From DASQPR01 sp963724705 (lineage in GTDB: Bacteria; Actinomycetota; Actinomycetes; Mycobacteriales; Micromonosporaceae): 64,000 nucleotides of DNA. How positions within the stretch are numbered: position 1 is the stretch's first letter; the number at the start of each line of letters is the position of its first letter. Where the stretch lies: positions 1 to 64,000 of the forward strand of contig CAVRVS010000001.1 in NCBI GenBank assembly GCA_963724705.1, read 5' to 3'. The notes beneath the pieces were generated by a model. It ran no database searches. It saw only the letters and a list, made by a program, of their open reading frames with translations, and was not told where the DNA came from. Below, piece after piece: positions 7,664-17,094 of the stretch. The position numbers and the translations under genes were made by a program.

Positions 7664-10600
7664 TTACGCCCCGGACGTCACCCGGTACGCGTCGTAGACG
7701 CCATCCACCCGCCGTACGGCGGCGAGCAGGTGCCCAAGATGCTTCGGGTCGGCCATCTCGAAGCTGAAGCGACTCACCGCGACCCGGTCCCGCGTTGTGG
7801 TGACCGTCGCCGACAGGATGTTGACCCGCTCCTCGGACAGCGCCTTGGTCACGTCGGCCAGCAGCTTGTGGCGGTCGAGCGCCTCGACCTGGATCGCGAC
7901 CAGGAACGTCGACGCGCTCGTCGCCTTCCAGGTGACCTCGACCAGGCGCTCCTCCTGCACCAGCAGGTCCGGCGCGTTCACGCAATCCTCGCGGTGCACG
8001 CTGACACCGCCCGACCGCGTGACGAAGCCGAAGACCGCGTCACCAGGCACCGGCGTGCAGCAGCGCGCCAGCTTGATCCAGACGTCGCTCACGCCGACCA
8101 CGACGACACCAGGGTCGTACGCTGCCCCCCGGTTTCGGGGCGGCCGGGTCGCGACGGCGGTCTCGGCAATGTCCTCGACCGCGCCCTCTTCGCCGCCGTA
8201 CGACGCGACGAGCCGGGTGACCACGGACTGCGCCGACACCTGGCTCTCGCCGACCGCCGCATACAGCGCCGACCCGTCGGCCAGATGCAGGTCGCGTGCG
8301 ATCGTCATCAGCGTCTCGCTGGTCAGCATGCGCTGCAACGGCAGACCCTGCTTGCGCATCGCCTTGACGATCGCGTCCTTACCGGCCTCGATCGCCTCGT
8401 CCCGGCGCTCCTTGTTGAAGTGCTGGCGGATCTTCGTCCGCGCCCGGGGTGACTTGACGAAGCCGAGCCAGTCCTGGGACGGCGCCGCCGTCTCCGACTT
8501 CGACGTGAAGATCTCCACGACGTCGCCGTTGGACAGCGTCGACTCCAGCGGCACGAGCTTGCCGTTCACGCGCGCGCCGATGCAGCGGTGGCCGACCTCG
8601 GTGTGTACGGCGTAGGCGAAGTCGACGGGCGTCGAGCCGGACGGCAGCGCGACCACGTCGCCCTTCGGCGTGAAGACGTAGACCTCCTGGCTCGACAGGT
8701 CGAACCGCAGCGCGTCCAAGAACTCGCTCGGGTCGGCCGCCTCCCGTTGCCAGTCCAGCAGCTGCCGCAGCCACGTCATCTCGTCGATGTGCGCCGGCGG
8801 ACCGACGACCGTCGCGCCCTTGGTCTCCTTGTACCGCCAGTGCGCCGCGATGCCGTACTCGGCCGTACGGTCCATCGCCGTCGTCCGGATCTGCATTTCC
8901 ACCGGCTTGCCGTTCGGGCCGATCACGGTCGTGTGCAACGACTGGTACATGTTGAACTTCGGCATCGCGATGTAGTCCTTGAAGCGGCCTGGCACCGGCT
9001 GCCAGTTCGCGTGGATCACCCCGAGCGCGGCGTAGCAGTCGCGTACCGAGTCGACCAGAATCCGCACGCCCACCAGGTCGTAGATCTCGGCGAACTCCCG
9101 ACTGCGGCTGATCATCTTCTGGTAGATCGAGTAGAGGTGCTTCGGCCGCCCGATCACGTCGGCCTTGACCTTGGCACCCTTCAGATCGTTCTGCACCCGG
9201 TTCGTCACCTGGCGGAGCAGACCGTCGCGCTGCGGCGCGTGCTCGTCGATCAGCCGATGGATCTCCTCGAACTTTTTCGGGAAGAGCGTGTTGAACGCGA
9301 GATCCTCGAGCTCCCACTTGATCGTGTTCATGCCGAGCCGGTGCGCGAGCGGCGCCAGGATCTCCAGGGTCTCCTTCGACTTCTGTTCCTGCTTCGGCCG
9401 GGGCAGGAACGTCAGGGTCCGCATGTTGTGCAACCGGTCGGCCAACTTGATCACGAGGACGCGCGGGTCCTTGGCCATCGCGACGACCATCTTGCGGATC
9501 GTCTCCGCCTTCGCCGCGTCGCCCAGCTTGACGCGATCGAGCTTGGTGACGCCGTCGACCAGGAGCGCGACCTCGGGTCCGAAGTCTGAACGCATCGCAT
9601 CCAGCGTGTACGCCGTGTCCTCGATCGTGTCGTGCAGCAGCGCGGCGACCAGGGTCGTCGTGTCCATCCCGAGATTCGCCAGGATCCCGGCGACGGCGAG
9701 CGGATGCGTGATGTACGGATCCCCCGACTTGCGGTACTGGCCGCTGTGCCAGTGGTCGGCGGTGTCGAACGCGCGCTGCAGCAACCGGATTTCGGCCTTC
9801 GGGTGGGCCACCCGGTGGGCCGCGATCAATGGTTCGAGGACCTCGCTCACCTGCGGCGACTGCCAGGGCGCGTTGAACCGCGCGAGACGCGCGCGCACGC
9901 GACGCCCGGTCGGCACGACCGGAAGGAACGTCGCCGCTCCGGACTCGCCGGAATCGTCGAGGCCGCCGGGGATTTCGATCGTGTCCGCGTCGATTCCGTT
10001 GGACGTACCTGGGAATGGAAGCACAACCGCGTCCTCGCCGGTCGCGTCCTCGCCCCCATCGACGTGGTCATCGCTCATGCGGAACCGACCGTGCGTCGGC
10101 GCCGCCGCGTCGGCGCGGTCGCGCGCCGACCCGGTCGACTTCCGTCGATCGCCACCATCGCGGCCGGCCGCACTGTCGCTTCGACCCGCGGCGGTCCGGT
10201 CCGACGACGGGGCGTCCGGGCCGCTGTCGACCGGGCCGCTGTCGATCGGGCCGCCGTCGACCGGCCGGCTGTCATCCGATCCACCGGAGCCGTCGCCGAA
10301 CACGCTGTTCCCCGGCGCCGGGGCGGTCGTGGCGCTGCCTTTGCCGTTCGTGCCATCGCCGTTGCTGCCCGTGCCGTTGCTTCCCGTGCCGTTGCTTACC
10401 GCATTTCCGACGACACCCGAGCCGGCGGCGGCCGATGTCGCGTTCTCGCCGGCCGGAACCTGGGAGGTCGCGGCCGTTCCAGCGGTCAGACCGGCGCGCG
10501 CGGCGACGGCCGTGAGCCCGTGCCGGGCTCGGCCGGCCGAACCGAACCGTCCGGTTCCGACGCCCGGCGCCTGCGTGCGGTCGACCTTACGGTCGCCCCT

Positions 10601-11116
10601 GGACTTGTCACCGCGCGGCCTATCAGCCCTAGCGACCTTGCTCCGGTCGCTGTTGGCCGCCTCACCCGTCGACGGGTCGACCTTGGCTTCGTCGGCGTTG
10701 GCTCGGTCCAGCCTCGCTCGGTCGACCTTGGCCATGTCAGCCGGTTTCGCGGCGCGATGCCGGCCCGCCTCGGCGCGCCTGTTCTCCGACCGAGTCGGGG
10801 CGGTTGGGGCCGTTCCCGTCGCCGGCTCACGGCCGCGTTCGGCCGGCTCGTCGGTCGCGTCGCTGGTCGACTTCGTTGACTCGGTTGGCGTACGGTCGGA
10901 GCCCGCCGCTCCGCCGGCGGCCCCACCCGCGTCCGGCCGACGAGCGTCGGACTCACGGGCTTCGGGCTCAGGGGCTTCGGGTTCAGGGGCTTCGGGTTCA
11001 CGCACGTCGGATCCGGGCGTTGCGGTCCGGACCGCCCCGGGCGCGGCGGCGTCAGCCGGGCCGGCCGCTCCGGGCCGTTGGCCGGTGCCGTTGCCGGGTG
11101 CGACGTGGTTGGACAA
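7664..11116 (-). CDS. rel: Bifunctional (p)ppGpp synthetase/hydrolase Rel with a long disordered N-terminal extension
   Basis: Makes and degrades the alarmone (p)ppGpp in the stringent response. From about residue 400 the usual order is present: HD hydrolase with HDTIEDT (about 494), synthetase with RFKDYIAMPK (about 711) and EMQIRT, TGS from VYVFTPKGD (about 808), then the C-terminal helical/ZFD region and ACT domain (about 1075-1150). RFKD marks the bifunctional Rel class. The 400 residues before this are low complexity: REPEAPEPEAPEPE, an A-x-x-D-R pattern near AKVDRARLDR, SNGTGSNGTGSNG and PVDSGPDAPS. The longest start is TTG at 11116 with AGGGAG 8 nt upstream, preceded by an in-frame TAG. 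The ATG at 10078 would give an ordinary 804-residue Rel but has no clear ribosome site. Domain call is certain, start is not. Confidence 0.93.
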   Translation of the reverse strand: MSNHVAPGNGTGQRPGAAGPADAAAPGAVRTATPGSDVREPEAPEPEAPEPEARESDARRPDAGGAAGGAAGSDRTPTESTKSTSDATDEPAERGREPATGTAPTAPTRSENRRAEAGRHRAAKPADMAKVDRARLDRANADEAKVDPSTGEAANSDRSKVARADRPRGDKSRGDRKVDRTQAPGVGTGRFGSAGRARHGLTAVAARAGLTAGTAATSQVPAGENATSAAAGSGVVGNAVSNGTGSNGTGSNGDGTNGKGSATTAPAPGNSVFGDGSGGSDDSRPVDGGPIDSGPVDSGPDAPSSDRTAAGRSDSAAGRDGGDRRKSTGSARDRADAAAPTHGRFRMSDDHVDGGEDATGEDAVVLPFPGTSNGIDADTIEIPGGLDDSGESGAATFLPVVPTGRRVRARLARFNAPWQSPQVSEVLEPLIAAHRVAHPKAEIRLLQRAFDTADHWHSGQYRKSGDPYITHPLAVAGILANLGMDTTTLVAALLHDTIEDTAYTLDAMRSDFGPEVALLVDGVTKLDRVKLGDAAKAETIRKMVVAMAKDPRVLVIKLADRLHNMRTLTFLPRPKQEQKSKETLEILAPLAHRLGMNTIKWELEDLAFNTLFPKKFEEIHRLIDEHAPQRDGLLRQVTNRVQNDLKGAKVKADVIGRPKHLYSIYQKMISRSREFAEIYDLVGVRILVDSVRDCYAALGVIHANWQPVPGRFKDYIAMPKFNMYQSLHTTVIGPNGKPVEMQIRTTAMDRTAEYGIAAHWRYKETKGATVVGPPAHIDEMTWLRQLLDWQREAADPSEFLDALRFDLSSQEVYVFTPKGDVVALPSGSTPVDFAYAVHTEVGHRCIGARVNGKLVPLESTLSNGDVVEIFTSKSETAAPSQDWLGFVKSPRARTKIRQHFNKERRDEAIEAGKDAIVKAMRKQGLPLQRMLTSETLMTIARDLHLADGSALYAAVGESQVSAQSVVTRLVASYGGEEGAVEDIAETAVATRPPRNRGAAYDPGVVVVGVSDVWIKLARCCTPVPGDAVFGFVTRSGGVSVHREDCVNAPDLLVQEERLVEVTWKATSASTFLVAIQVEALDRHKLLADVTKALSEERVNILSATVTTTRDRVAVSRFSFEMADPKHLGHLLAAVRRVDGVYDAYRVTSGA

Positions 11117-11360
11117 TCCGAGCGCTCCCTAGATCGCTGGGTCCGCCCCCGACGCGACCATGCGCGCGGGGAGGACATCATATCTGTCGACGGGGCTCCC
11201 TCGACCCTACCCGGCACCGGCCGCTGTGCCACGCCGCTACCCGGCCGGACGGCCGGACCGAACGGCCCGAAACGCTCGACGCCACGGTCTCGCCGCTGCG
11301 GCTTCGACGCCACGGCAGGCTAGATCCAATTCGGCGTCGCCGATCGGCCTGCGGCGGGCG

Positions 11361-11903
11361 TCACACCGTCAACAATGCCTGCACGTCGCGGCCGGCGAGC
11401 CGGCTTCGACCGTTCAGGAACCCCAGCTCCAGCAACACGCAAAGCCCGGCCACAATTCCACCGGCCTGCTCGACCAGCCCCAATGTCGCCTCTGCCGTGC
11501 CGCCCGTGGCAAGCACATCGTCGACCACAAGCACCCGGTGCCCGGCGACGAAGGCGTCGGTATGGACTTCGAGGGTGGCCTGGCCGTATTCCAACGCGTA
11601 CGACGCCGCGATGGTGGCTCGGGGCAGCTTGCCCGCCTTGCGTACGGAGACCACGCCGACCCCCGAGGCGTACGCCACAGCGGCCGCGATCACGAAGCCG
11701 CGCGCCTCGATGCCGGCGACGACGTCGAAGGACAGCGCACCGTCCGGGTCCCGATAGGTCGTCACAATGCCGTCGATCAGCTCATGGAATGCGGCACCGT
11801 CGGCGAACAGCGGGCTGAGATCCTTGAACACGATCCCCGGTTGCGGAAAGTCGGGGACGTCTAGCACATGCTCGGCGACCAGTTGATCGAGCTGCGTACC
11901 CAC
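11361..11903 (-). CDS. apt: Adenine phosphoribosyltransferase
   Basis: Salvages adenine to AMP with PRPP in the cytoplasm. 180 residues, the usual length. GTG at 11903 is fixed by AAGGAG upstream. The N-terminal PDFPQPGIVFKDLSPL (17-32) is typical of Apt, and the PRPP-binding motif VLVVDDVLATGGT is at about 124-136. Lies between secF and rel, as in Mycobacterium and Streptomyces; its 202-nt upstream gap (11904-12105) holds nothing recognised. Separate transcription or read-through from secDF are both possible. Confidence 0.95.
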   Translation of the reverse strand: MGTQLDQLVAEHVLDVPDFPQPGIVFKDLSPLFADGAAFHELIDGIVTTYRDPDGALSFDVVAGIEARGFVIAAAVAYASGVGVVSVRKAGKLPRATIAASYALEYGQATLEVHTDAFVAGHRVLVVDDVLATGGTAEATLGLVEQAGGIVAGLCVLLELGFLNGRSRLAGRDVQALLTV

Positions 11904-12105
11904 GGGCCTGGCTCCTTCTCCACATGCGTCGCGCGGCGCCACGGACCACACCTGCCGCGGACGACGACCGCTCCGACCAACGAGACGTCCGCCAGTCTGC
12001 CGGACGGGCAGAGCTGGCGGACGGTCGACCTGCCTTGGCCGCCGATCAGCGGGCGGCGAATGTTGGCGATCCGGCGACGTTGCCGATCGAACAAACCGGA
12101 TCGAT

Positions 12106-13371
12106 TCAGCGACGGCGGTTGCCGCCCGGTCGGTTGCCGGAGGGTCGCGAGCCGGGATTGCGCTTGGTCGTCGGCTTGGCACCGACCCTCGGCGTCGAAC
12201 CCGACGTGCTAGCCAGTGCGTTCTCGCGCGCCGCAGCGGTCTCATCGGGCGCGTCGGTGTCGACGTCTTCGGCGTCGTCGGCGGCCTTCGATGCGGCTTT
12301 CACCGCCGGCTTGGCGTTCTTCGCCGCGGTCTTGCGGCGGCCGGACGTCGGCGTGTCGGTCTCGCCCCGGGCGACCGCCTGCCGGCGAGCCATCACACGC
12401 TCGACGTGGTTGCGGTAGCGGGGATCCATCAGCTTGAAATCGACCAGCCATGGGGTCGCCAGGAACAGCGACGAGTACGCACCGGTCAGCATGCCCACGA
12501 ACAGGACCAGGGCCAGATCCTCCAGCGTGCCGACGCCAAGCAGTCCGGCGCCGACGAACAGCAGCCCCGCGACCGGCAGCAGACCGATGATCGACGTGTT
12601 GATCGAGCGCATCAGCGTCTGGTTGACGGCGAGGTTCGCCGCCTCCGGGTACGTCATCCGGGTGGTGGACAGAATTCCCTTACTGTTCTCGGACACCTTG
12701 TCGAACACGACGACGGTGTCGTACAGCGAGAAACCGAGGATGGTGAGCAGACCGACGACCGTCGACGGCGACACCTGGAACCCGACCAGCGAATAGACTC
12801 CGGCCGTCAGCAGGAGGTCGTGGATCAACGCCAGCACGGCGGCGAGCGCCATCCGCCATTCCTGGAAGCGGATGGCGATGAACGCGCTGACCACGACGAG
12901 GAAGACGACAAGCGCGATGATGGCCTGCCGCGTCACCTCACCGCCCCAGGACTTGCTCACCTGGTTCGTAGCGATCTGGTTCTGGTTGGACAGGTGGCCG
13001 GCCGTGACGAGATTTGCCTTGATCTTGTCGACAGTCGCCTGGGCCTGGTGTTCGGTGTCGATCACGAAGCTCGACGTGCTGCCCTTGACCCCGGCGGTCT
13101 GCGCGCTCGACACGTCGACCCCGGCGCTGGTGACCGCACCGCGTACGTCCGCGAGCGTCACACCGGCCCGCACCGGCAGCTGGTAGGAGTCGCCGCCGGC
13201 GAAGTCGATGCCGAAGTTGAAGCCCCGCAAGGCAATGCTCAGGATGCAGACCAGGATGATGATCGCGGAGGCCGCATACCACCTCTTCCGTGACCCGATG
13301 AAGTCGAATTTCGTGTCACCCCGGTAGAGGCGACCCAGCGCCCCGCTACCCGAGAATCCCGTGCCTGGCAT
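12106..13371 (-). CDS. secF: Protein translocase accessory subunit SecF
   Basis: Membrane partner of SecD; uses the proton-motive force to help preprotein export through SecYEG. ATG at 13371, 2 nt after the secD stop, so translation is probably coupled. First membrane helix at about 33-52, extracytoplasmic domain with FGIDFAGGDSYQL, then five helices in the RND-like block (from about residue 155), including LLTILGFSLYDTVVVFDKVSEN and NTSIIGLLPVAGLLFVG. The tail after VERVMARRQAV (about 70 residues) is Lys/Ala/Asp-rich and ends in Arg/Pro/Gly-rich repeats (PSGNRPGGNRRR). This cytoplasmic tail is likely disordered and lineage-specific. Confidence 0.95.
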   Translation of the reverse strand: MPGTGFSGSGALGRLYRGDTKFDFIGSRKRWYAASAIIILVCILSIALRGFNFGIDFAGGDSYQLPVRAGVTLADVRGAVTSAGVDVSSAQTAGVKGSTSSFVIDTEHQAQATVDKIKANLVTAGHLSNQNQIATNQVSKSWGGEVTRQAIIALVVFLVVVSAFIAIRFQEWRMALAAVLALIHDLLLTAGVYSLVGFQVSPSTVVGLLTILGFSLYDTVVVFDKVSENSKGILSTTRMTYPEAANLAVNQTLMRSINTSIIGLLPVAGLLFVGAGLLGVGTLEDLALVLFVGMLTGAYSSLFLATPWLVDFKLMDPRYRNHVERVMARRQAVARGETDTPTSGRRKTAAKNAKPAVKAASKAADDAEDVDTDAPDETAAARENALASTSGSTPRVGAKPTTKRNPGSRPSGNRPGGNRRR

Positions 13372-13373
13372 GG

Positions 13374-15278
13374 TCAGGACTCCTTCGTACGCATTGAGCC
13401 GACGCGGCCTGCCGGCGAACCGCTCGGCCCTGCCCGGTCGCGAAGTCCACCGAGGCCGGAAACGCGCGGCGAGGTGAACGTGCGCGTACCGGACAGTACG
13501 TGGACGAGCGGGTGGGTGAACAGGAAGACCGTGACGAGGTCGATGATCGTGGATAGGCCGAGCGTGAAGGCGAAGCCGCGGACCTGATCGCTCGCGAGCG
13601 CGTAGAGCACCACGGCCGCGATGAAGGACACGGCGTCGGCCGACAGGATCGTGCGCCGGGCACGGACCCAGGCTCTTGGCACCGCACTGCGTACGGTCCG
13701 GCCCTCCTTCACCTCGTCTTTCAGGCGTTCGAAGAACACCACGAACGAGTCGGCGGTAATACCGATGGCCACGATGAAACCAGCGATTCCAGCCAGGCTC
13801 AGCGTGAAGCCGAGTGAGCGGCCGAGCAGCACGAGCGAGGCGAACACGATCGAGCCGGAGACCAGCAGGCTCGCGATCACGACCAGGCCGAGTGCCCGGT
13901 AGTAGAGCATGCAGTAGATGATGACGAGCGCGAGGCCGATGGCGCCCGCGAGCAGACCGTACTGCAGTTGCTGCAGGCCGAGCGTGGCCGAGACGATCTG
14001 TGCGGTCTGCTGCACGAAGCCCAGCGGCAATGCGCCGTACTTGAGCTGGGTCGCGAGCGTATGGGCGGTGTCGGCGGTGATGCCCGTACCGCTGATCACG
14101 GCGGGTCCGTTGATCACCTGTTGGATGGTCGGAGCCGAGACGACCTGGTTGTCCAGCACGATCGCGACCTGCTGGCCAACCTCGGCCGCGGTCAGGTTCG
14201 ACCACTTCGACTGACCGCTGCCCTTGAACTGCAGGTTGACCGTCCAGCCACCGGTCGACGCGTAGTTCTGCGGGTCGTAGTTGGCCGACGCCGACCCGAT
14301 GTCGGTGCCCTGCACCTTCGCCGCGTCCAGCAGATACTTGGTGTCCGGCGTCGTCTGGTCGCACGCGACGACCTGCTGGTTGAGGAACTTGTCGTCGGTC
14401 ATGTACTGCGGATTGCGGCCGTTCAGCTGAGCACACGTGATGGTCGGCACGAAGAACTGCATCTGCGCCGGCAGCACCGCGACCTCGTCCGGCGTGAGCG
14501 TGTAGAACGGCGCCAACGTGTCGATCGTTGCCTGGTCGGTCGGTGCCTGGGTGAGTGCCGCGGCGGTCTGGAACGCGACCAGACCGACCTTCTTCTGGAC
14601 CTCGGCCTGCGTGGGCTGGCCGGAGAGCGTCGGTGCTGGCGTCGGCGACGCGCTGGCCGACCCGGACGGAGCCGCACTCGGGGTCGACGACGGGGCCGGG
14701 CTCGGCGTCGCGCTCGGCGCCTTCGCCGGGGCCTTCGCGGGCGCCTTCGCCGGGGCAAGGGCGGCGTCCGGGTTAGCCGACGGTGCGGAACCGACCGACG
14801 CGCCCGGCGACGGGGTCGCGCCGGATCCGGACGGAGCCGGCGCCGGGCTGCCCGAGCCGCTGGCCGACGGTGCGGGCGACCCCTTCGGCAGGTCCTGCCC
14901 GCTGTTCAGCACCGCGCGGAACTCGAGCTTGGCCGGCACCAGCAGTGTCTTCAACCGGTCGGCCTCGTTCTGCCCGGCCACGTTCACGACGATGTCGCGG
15001 CCGTTCTGCACGAAGACCTGGGCCTCGCTGACGCCGGTCGAGTTGACGCGCTGGGCGATGATGTCGCGCGCCACGTTGAGGTCGGCGGCGTTCGGCTTGG
15101 CGCCGGTGAGTGTCTGCGCCTGCATCGTGACGCTCGTGCCACCCACCAGGTCGAGACCGAGCTTCGGTGTTGGCTTGTGGTTGGGCGTGAGGAACACGAG
15201 CCCGTACAGCACGACGATGATGCCTACCAGTACCAGAAAGTACGGGCGTGCCTTGAACACTCCGGTGGGTGCAGCCAC
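13374..15278 (-). CDS. secD: Protein translocase accessory subunit SecD
   Basis: GTG start at 15278. Helix 1 (about 13-32, YFLVLVGIIVVLYGLVFLTP), the conserved KLGLDLVGGTSV, the P1 extracytoplasmic domain and the C-terminal RND helices with GLALVIIYCMLYYRALGLVV and FIVAIGITADSFVVFFERLKDEV. The P1 domain is interrupted (about 128-215) by a Pro/Ala/Ser-rich insert that includes four APAK units. 634 residues is longer than most SecD, due to this insert. Forms an operon with yajC upstream (53-nt gap) and secF downstream. Confidence 0.95.
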   Translation of the reverse strand: MAAPTGVFKARPYFLVLVGIIVVLYGLVFLTPNHKPTPKLGLDLVGGTSVTMQAQTLTGAKPNAADLNVARDIIAQRVNSTGVSEAQVFVQNGRDIVVNVAGQNEADRLKTLLVPAKLEFRAVLNSGQDLPKGSPAPSASGSGSPAPAPSGSGATPSPGASVGSAPSANPDAALAPAKAPAKAPAKAPSATPSPAPSSTPSAAPSGSASASPTPAPTLSGQPTQAEVQKKVGLVAFQTAAALTQAPTDQATIDTLAPFYTLTPDEVAVLPAQMQFFVPTITCAQLNGRNPQYMTDDKFLNQQVVACDQTTPDTKYLLDAAKVQGTDIGSASANYDPQNYASTGGWTVNLQFKGSGQSKWSNLTAAEVGQQVAIVLDNQVVSAPTIQQVINGPAVISGTGITADTAHTLATQLKYGALPLGFVQQTAQIVSATLGLQQLQYGLLAGAIGLALVIIYCMLYYRALGLVVIASLLVSGSIVFASLVLLGRSLGFTLSLAGIAGFIVAIGITADSFVVFFERLKDEVKEGRTVRSAVPRAWVRARRTILSADAVSFIAAVVLYALASDQVRGFAFTLGLSTIIDLVTVFLFTHPLVHVLSGTRTFTSPRVSGLGGLRDRAGPSGSPAGRVGSMRTKES

Positions 15279-15331
15279 TGCGGTTAGTCCGTCTCTACAG
15301 GTGGGTGGAGGGCATGAAGCGGCGGAACGTG

Positions 15332-15817
15332 TCAGTCGTTCTTATCGGCTGAGGACCGGGGAGCCTCGGTGCCGTCGGTCGGCGCGGTGTTCGGCTTGGG
15401 CGGAGGGGCGCCCGCGTCGTCGGCATCCGCGTCGGCGTGCGTGGCGTCGAGATCGGCGCCGTCGACGATGTCATCGTCGTCTTCATAGATGACGCCGTCC
15501 GACATCGTGTCGTCGACGTCGTCCGGCACGACCTTCGCGATGGCGGAGCGGTCGTAGCGAGCGGTGACGCCGGGTGAGATCTCGAGTGTGACGGAATCGG
15601 CGTCCGAGCCCACGATCGTGCCATGCAGACCACCGATCGTGACGATCTTCGTGCCGTCGCCCAGGTTGTTCAGCATGTCCTGGTGGGCCTGGCGGGCGGC
15701 CTGCTGGCGACGCCGGTTCGGGCGCAGCAGCACGAAGTAGATCACCACGACAAAGGCCACGATCAACAGGAACGGGGTAAAGGAGGAGCCGCCGCTCTGG
15801 GTTGCCGCATAAAACAC
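15332..15817 (-). CDS. yajC: Preprotein translocase subunit YajC
   Basis: Small accessory membrane protein of the SecDF complex. GTG start at 15817 with GGAAGG 7 nt before it. One membrane helix (about 12-31, FTPFLLIVAFVVVIYFVLLRP), then the conserved cytoplasmic NRRRQQAARQAHQDMLNNLGDGTKIVTIGGLHG. The last 60 residues are very acidic (Asp-rich, DDDDIVDGADLDATHADADADD), an actinobacterial type of tail. First gene of yajC-secD-secF. Confidence 0.93.
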   Translation of the reverse strand: MFYAATQSGGSSFTPFLLIVAFVVVIYFVLLRPNRRRQQAARQAHQDMLNNLGDGTKIVTIGGLHGTIVGSDADSVTLEISPGVTARYDRSAIAKVVPDDVDDTMSDGVIYEDDDDIVDGADLDATHADADADDAGAPPPKPNTAPTDGTEAPRSSADKND

Positions 15818-16026
15818 GATCGAGCCTTCCGAAAGGACTCCCCCGCATCGCGCGTGGCGTCGCGCGCGGTGCTCAGGGAGCCGAATGTGCGTCCAGTCCG
15901 GACCGCGGCGAGTCTAGTCGGTGGAACTCGGCTCACCGAAAGCGGCGTAGATCACGGTCGGGTCACGTTCGTCATCTCGCGGCATCCGGCTTACCCGAGC
16001 CCGACACCCATCAGTCCCGCCGGCAG

Positions 16027-17094
16027 CTAAGGCTGCTGGTCGAACAGGTCGGGCGCCGATTCGGCACCGTTACCAAACGTAGCATTCGGTGGTCGTAGCC
16101 CAAGGTGCCGCCATGCGCTGGGCGTAGCCACCCGACCACGGGGCGTACGCGCGAGCAGGCCGGCCCGGACGAGGAACGGCTCGCACACTTCCTCCACGGT
16201 GTCCGGTTGCTCCCCGACTGCGACGGCCAGTGTTGACAGCCCGACCGGTCCACCGCCGAACGACGTGACGAGGGCGCGAAGCACCGCCTTGTCGAGGCGA
16301 TCGAGCCCGATCTCGTCGACGTCGTACACGCGGAGCGCGGCCAATGCGGCCTCGCGGGTGACGACCCCGTCGCCGCGTACCTCGGCGAAGTCGCGGACGC
16401 GCCGGAGCAGGCGGTTCGCAATCCGTGGCGTGCCCCGCGACCGCCCGGCGATCTCGGTCGCACCGTCGGGGGTCACCGGAACGCCGAGAATTCCGGCCGA
16501 ACGGTGGATGAGCTGGGCCAACTCTTCGGCCTCATAAAAATCCAAATGGCCGACAAATCCGAAACGGTCGCGCATCGGGCCGGTAAGGAGACCGGAGCGG
16601 GTTGTGGCGCCCACCAGGGTGAACGGTTCGACGTCGAGCGGGATCGCCGTCGCGCCGGGACCCTTCCCCACGATCACGTCGACGCGGAAATCCTCCATCG
16701 CGCTGTAGAGCAGCTCCTCCGCCGGCCGGGCGATGCGGTGGATCTCGTCGATGAACAACACGTCGCCGGTGGACAAGCTGGTCAGCACGGCGGCGAGGTC
16801 GCCCGAGCGCTCGATCGCCGGACCGCTGGTGATTCGCAGACCGGCGCCGAGCTCCGCGGCGACGATCATGGCCAGCGTCGTCTTGCCGAGACCGGGCGAG
16901 CCGGAGAGCAGGATGTGATCGGGTGGCGTACCCCGGCGCATCGCGCTCTGCAGTAACAGGTCGAGCTGTTCGCGGACCCGGTGCTGGGCGACGAATTCGG
17001 CCAGCCGGCGCGGCCGTACGCTCGCCTCGGCGTCCAACTCCGCGGCATCGGTCGGATCCGCGAACGCGGACACCAGACCGCCGGGATCGGTCAT
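16027..17094 (-). CDS. ruvB: Holliday junction branch-migration helicase RuvB
   Basis: Hexameric AAA+ motor that, with RuvA, moves Holliday junctions. ATG at 17094 overlaps the ruvA stop (ATGA). Walker A GSPGLGKTT (usual PPGLGKT with Ser for Pro), Walker B VLFIDEIHR, sensor ATTRSGLLTGPMRDRFG, and the winged-helix C-terminus LDRLDKAVLRAL and EEVCEPFLVRAGLLARTPRGR. 355 residues, normal. The gap 15818-16026 behind it shows no feature. Confidence 0.96.
   Translation of the reverse strand: MTDPGGLVSAFADPTDAAELDAEASVRPRRLAEFVAQHRVREQLDLLLQSAMRRGTPPDHILLSGSPGLGKTTLAMIVAAELGAGLRITSGPAIERSGDLAAVLTSLSTGDVLFIDEIHRIARPAEELLYSAMEDFRVDVIVGKGPGATAIPLDVEPFTLVGATTRSGLLTGPMRDRFGFVGHLDFYEAEELAQLIHRSAGILGVPVTPDGATEIAGRSRGTPRIANRLLRRVRDFAEVRGDGVVTREAALAALRVYDVDEIGLDRLDKAVLRALVTSFGGGPVGLSTLAVAVGEQPDTVEEVCEPFLVRAGLLARTPRGRVATPSAWRHLGLRPPNATFGNGAESAPDLFDQQP

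Noticed and set aside
9165..11132. 655-codon plus-strand frame opposite rel
   Set aside because: Ser/Pro/Arg-rich shadow of the Rel reading frame without a start signal or domain; the minus strand holds Rel motifs downstream.
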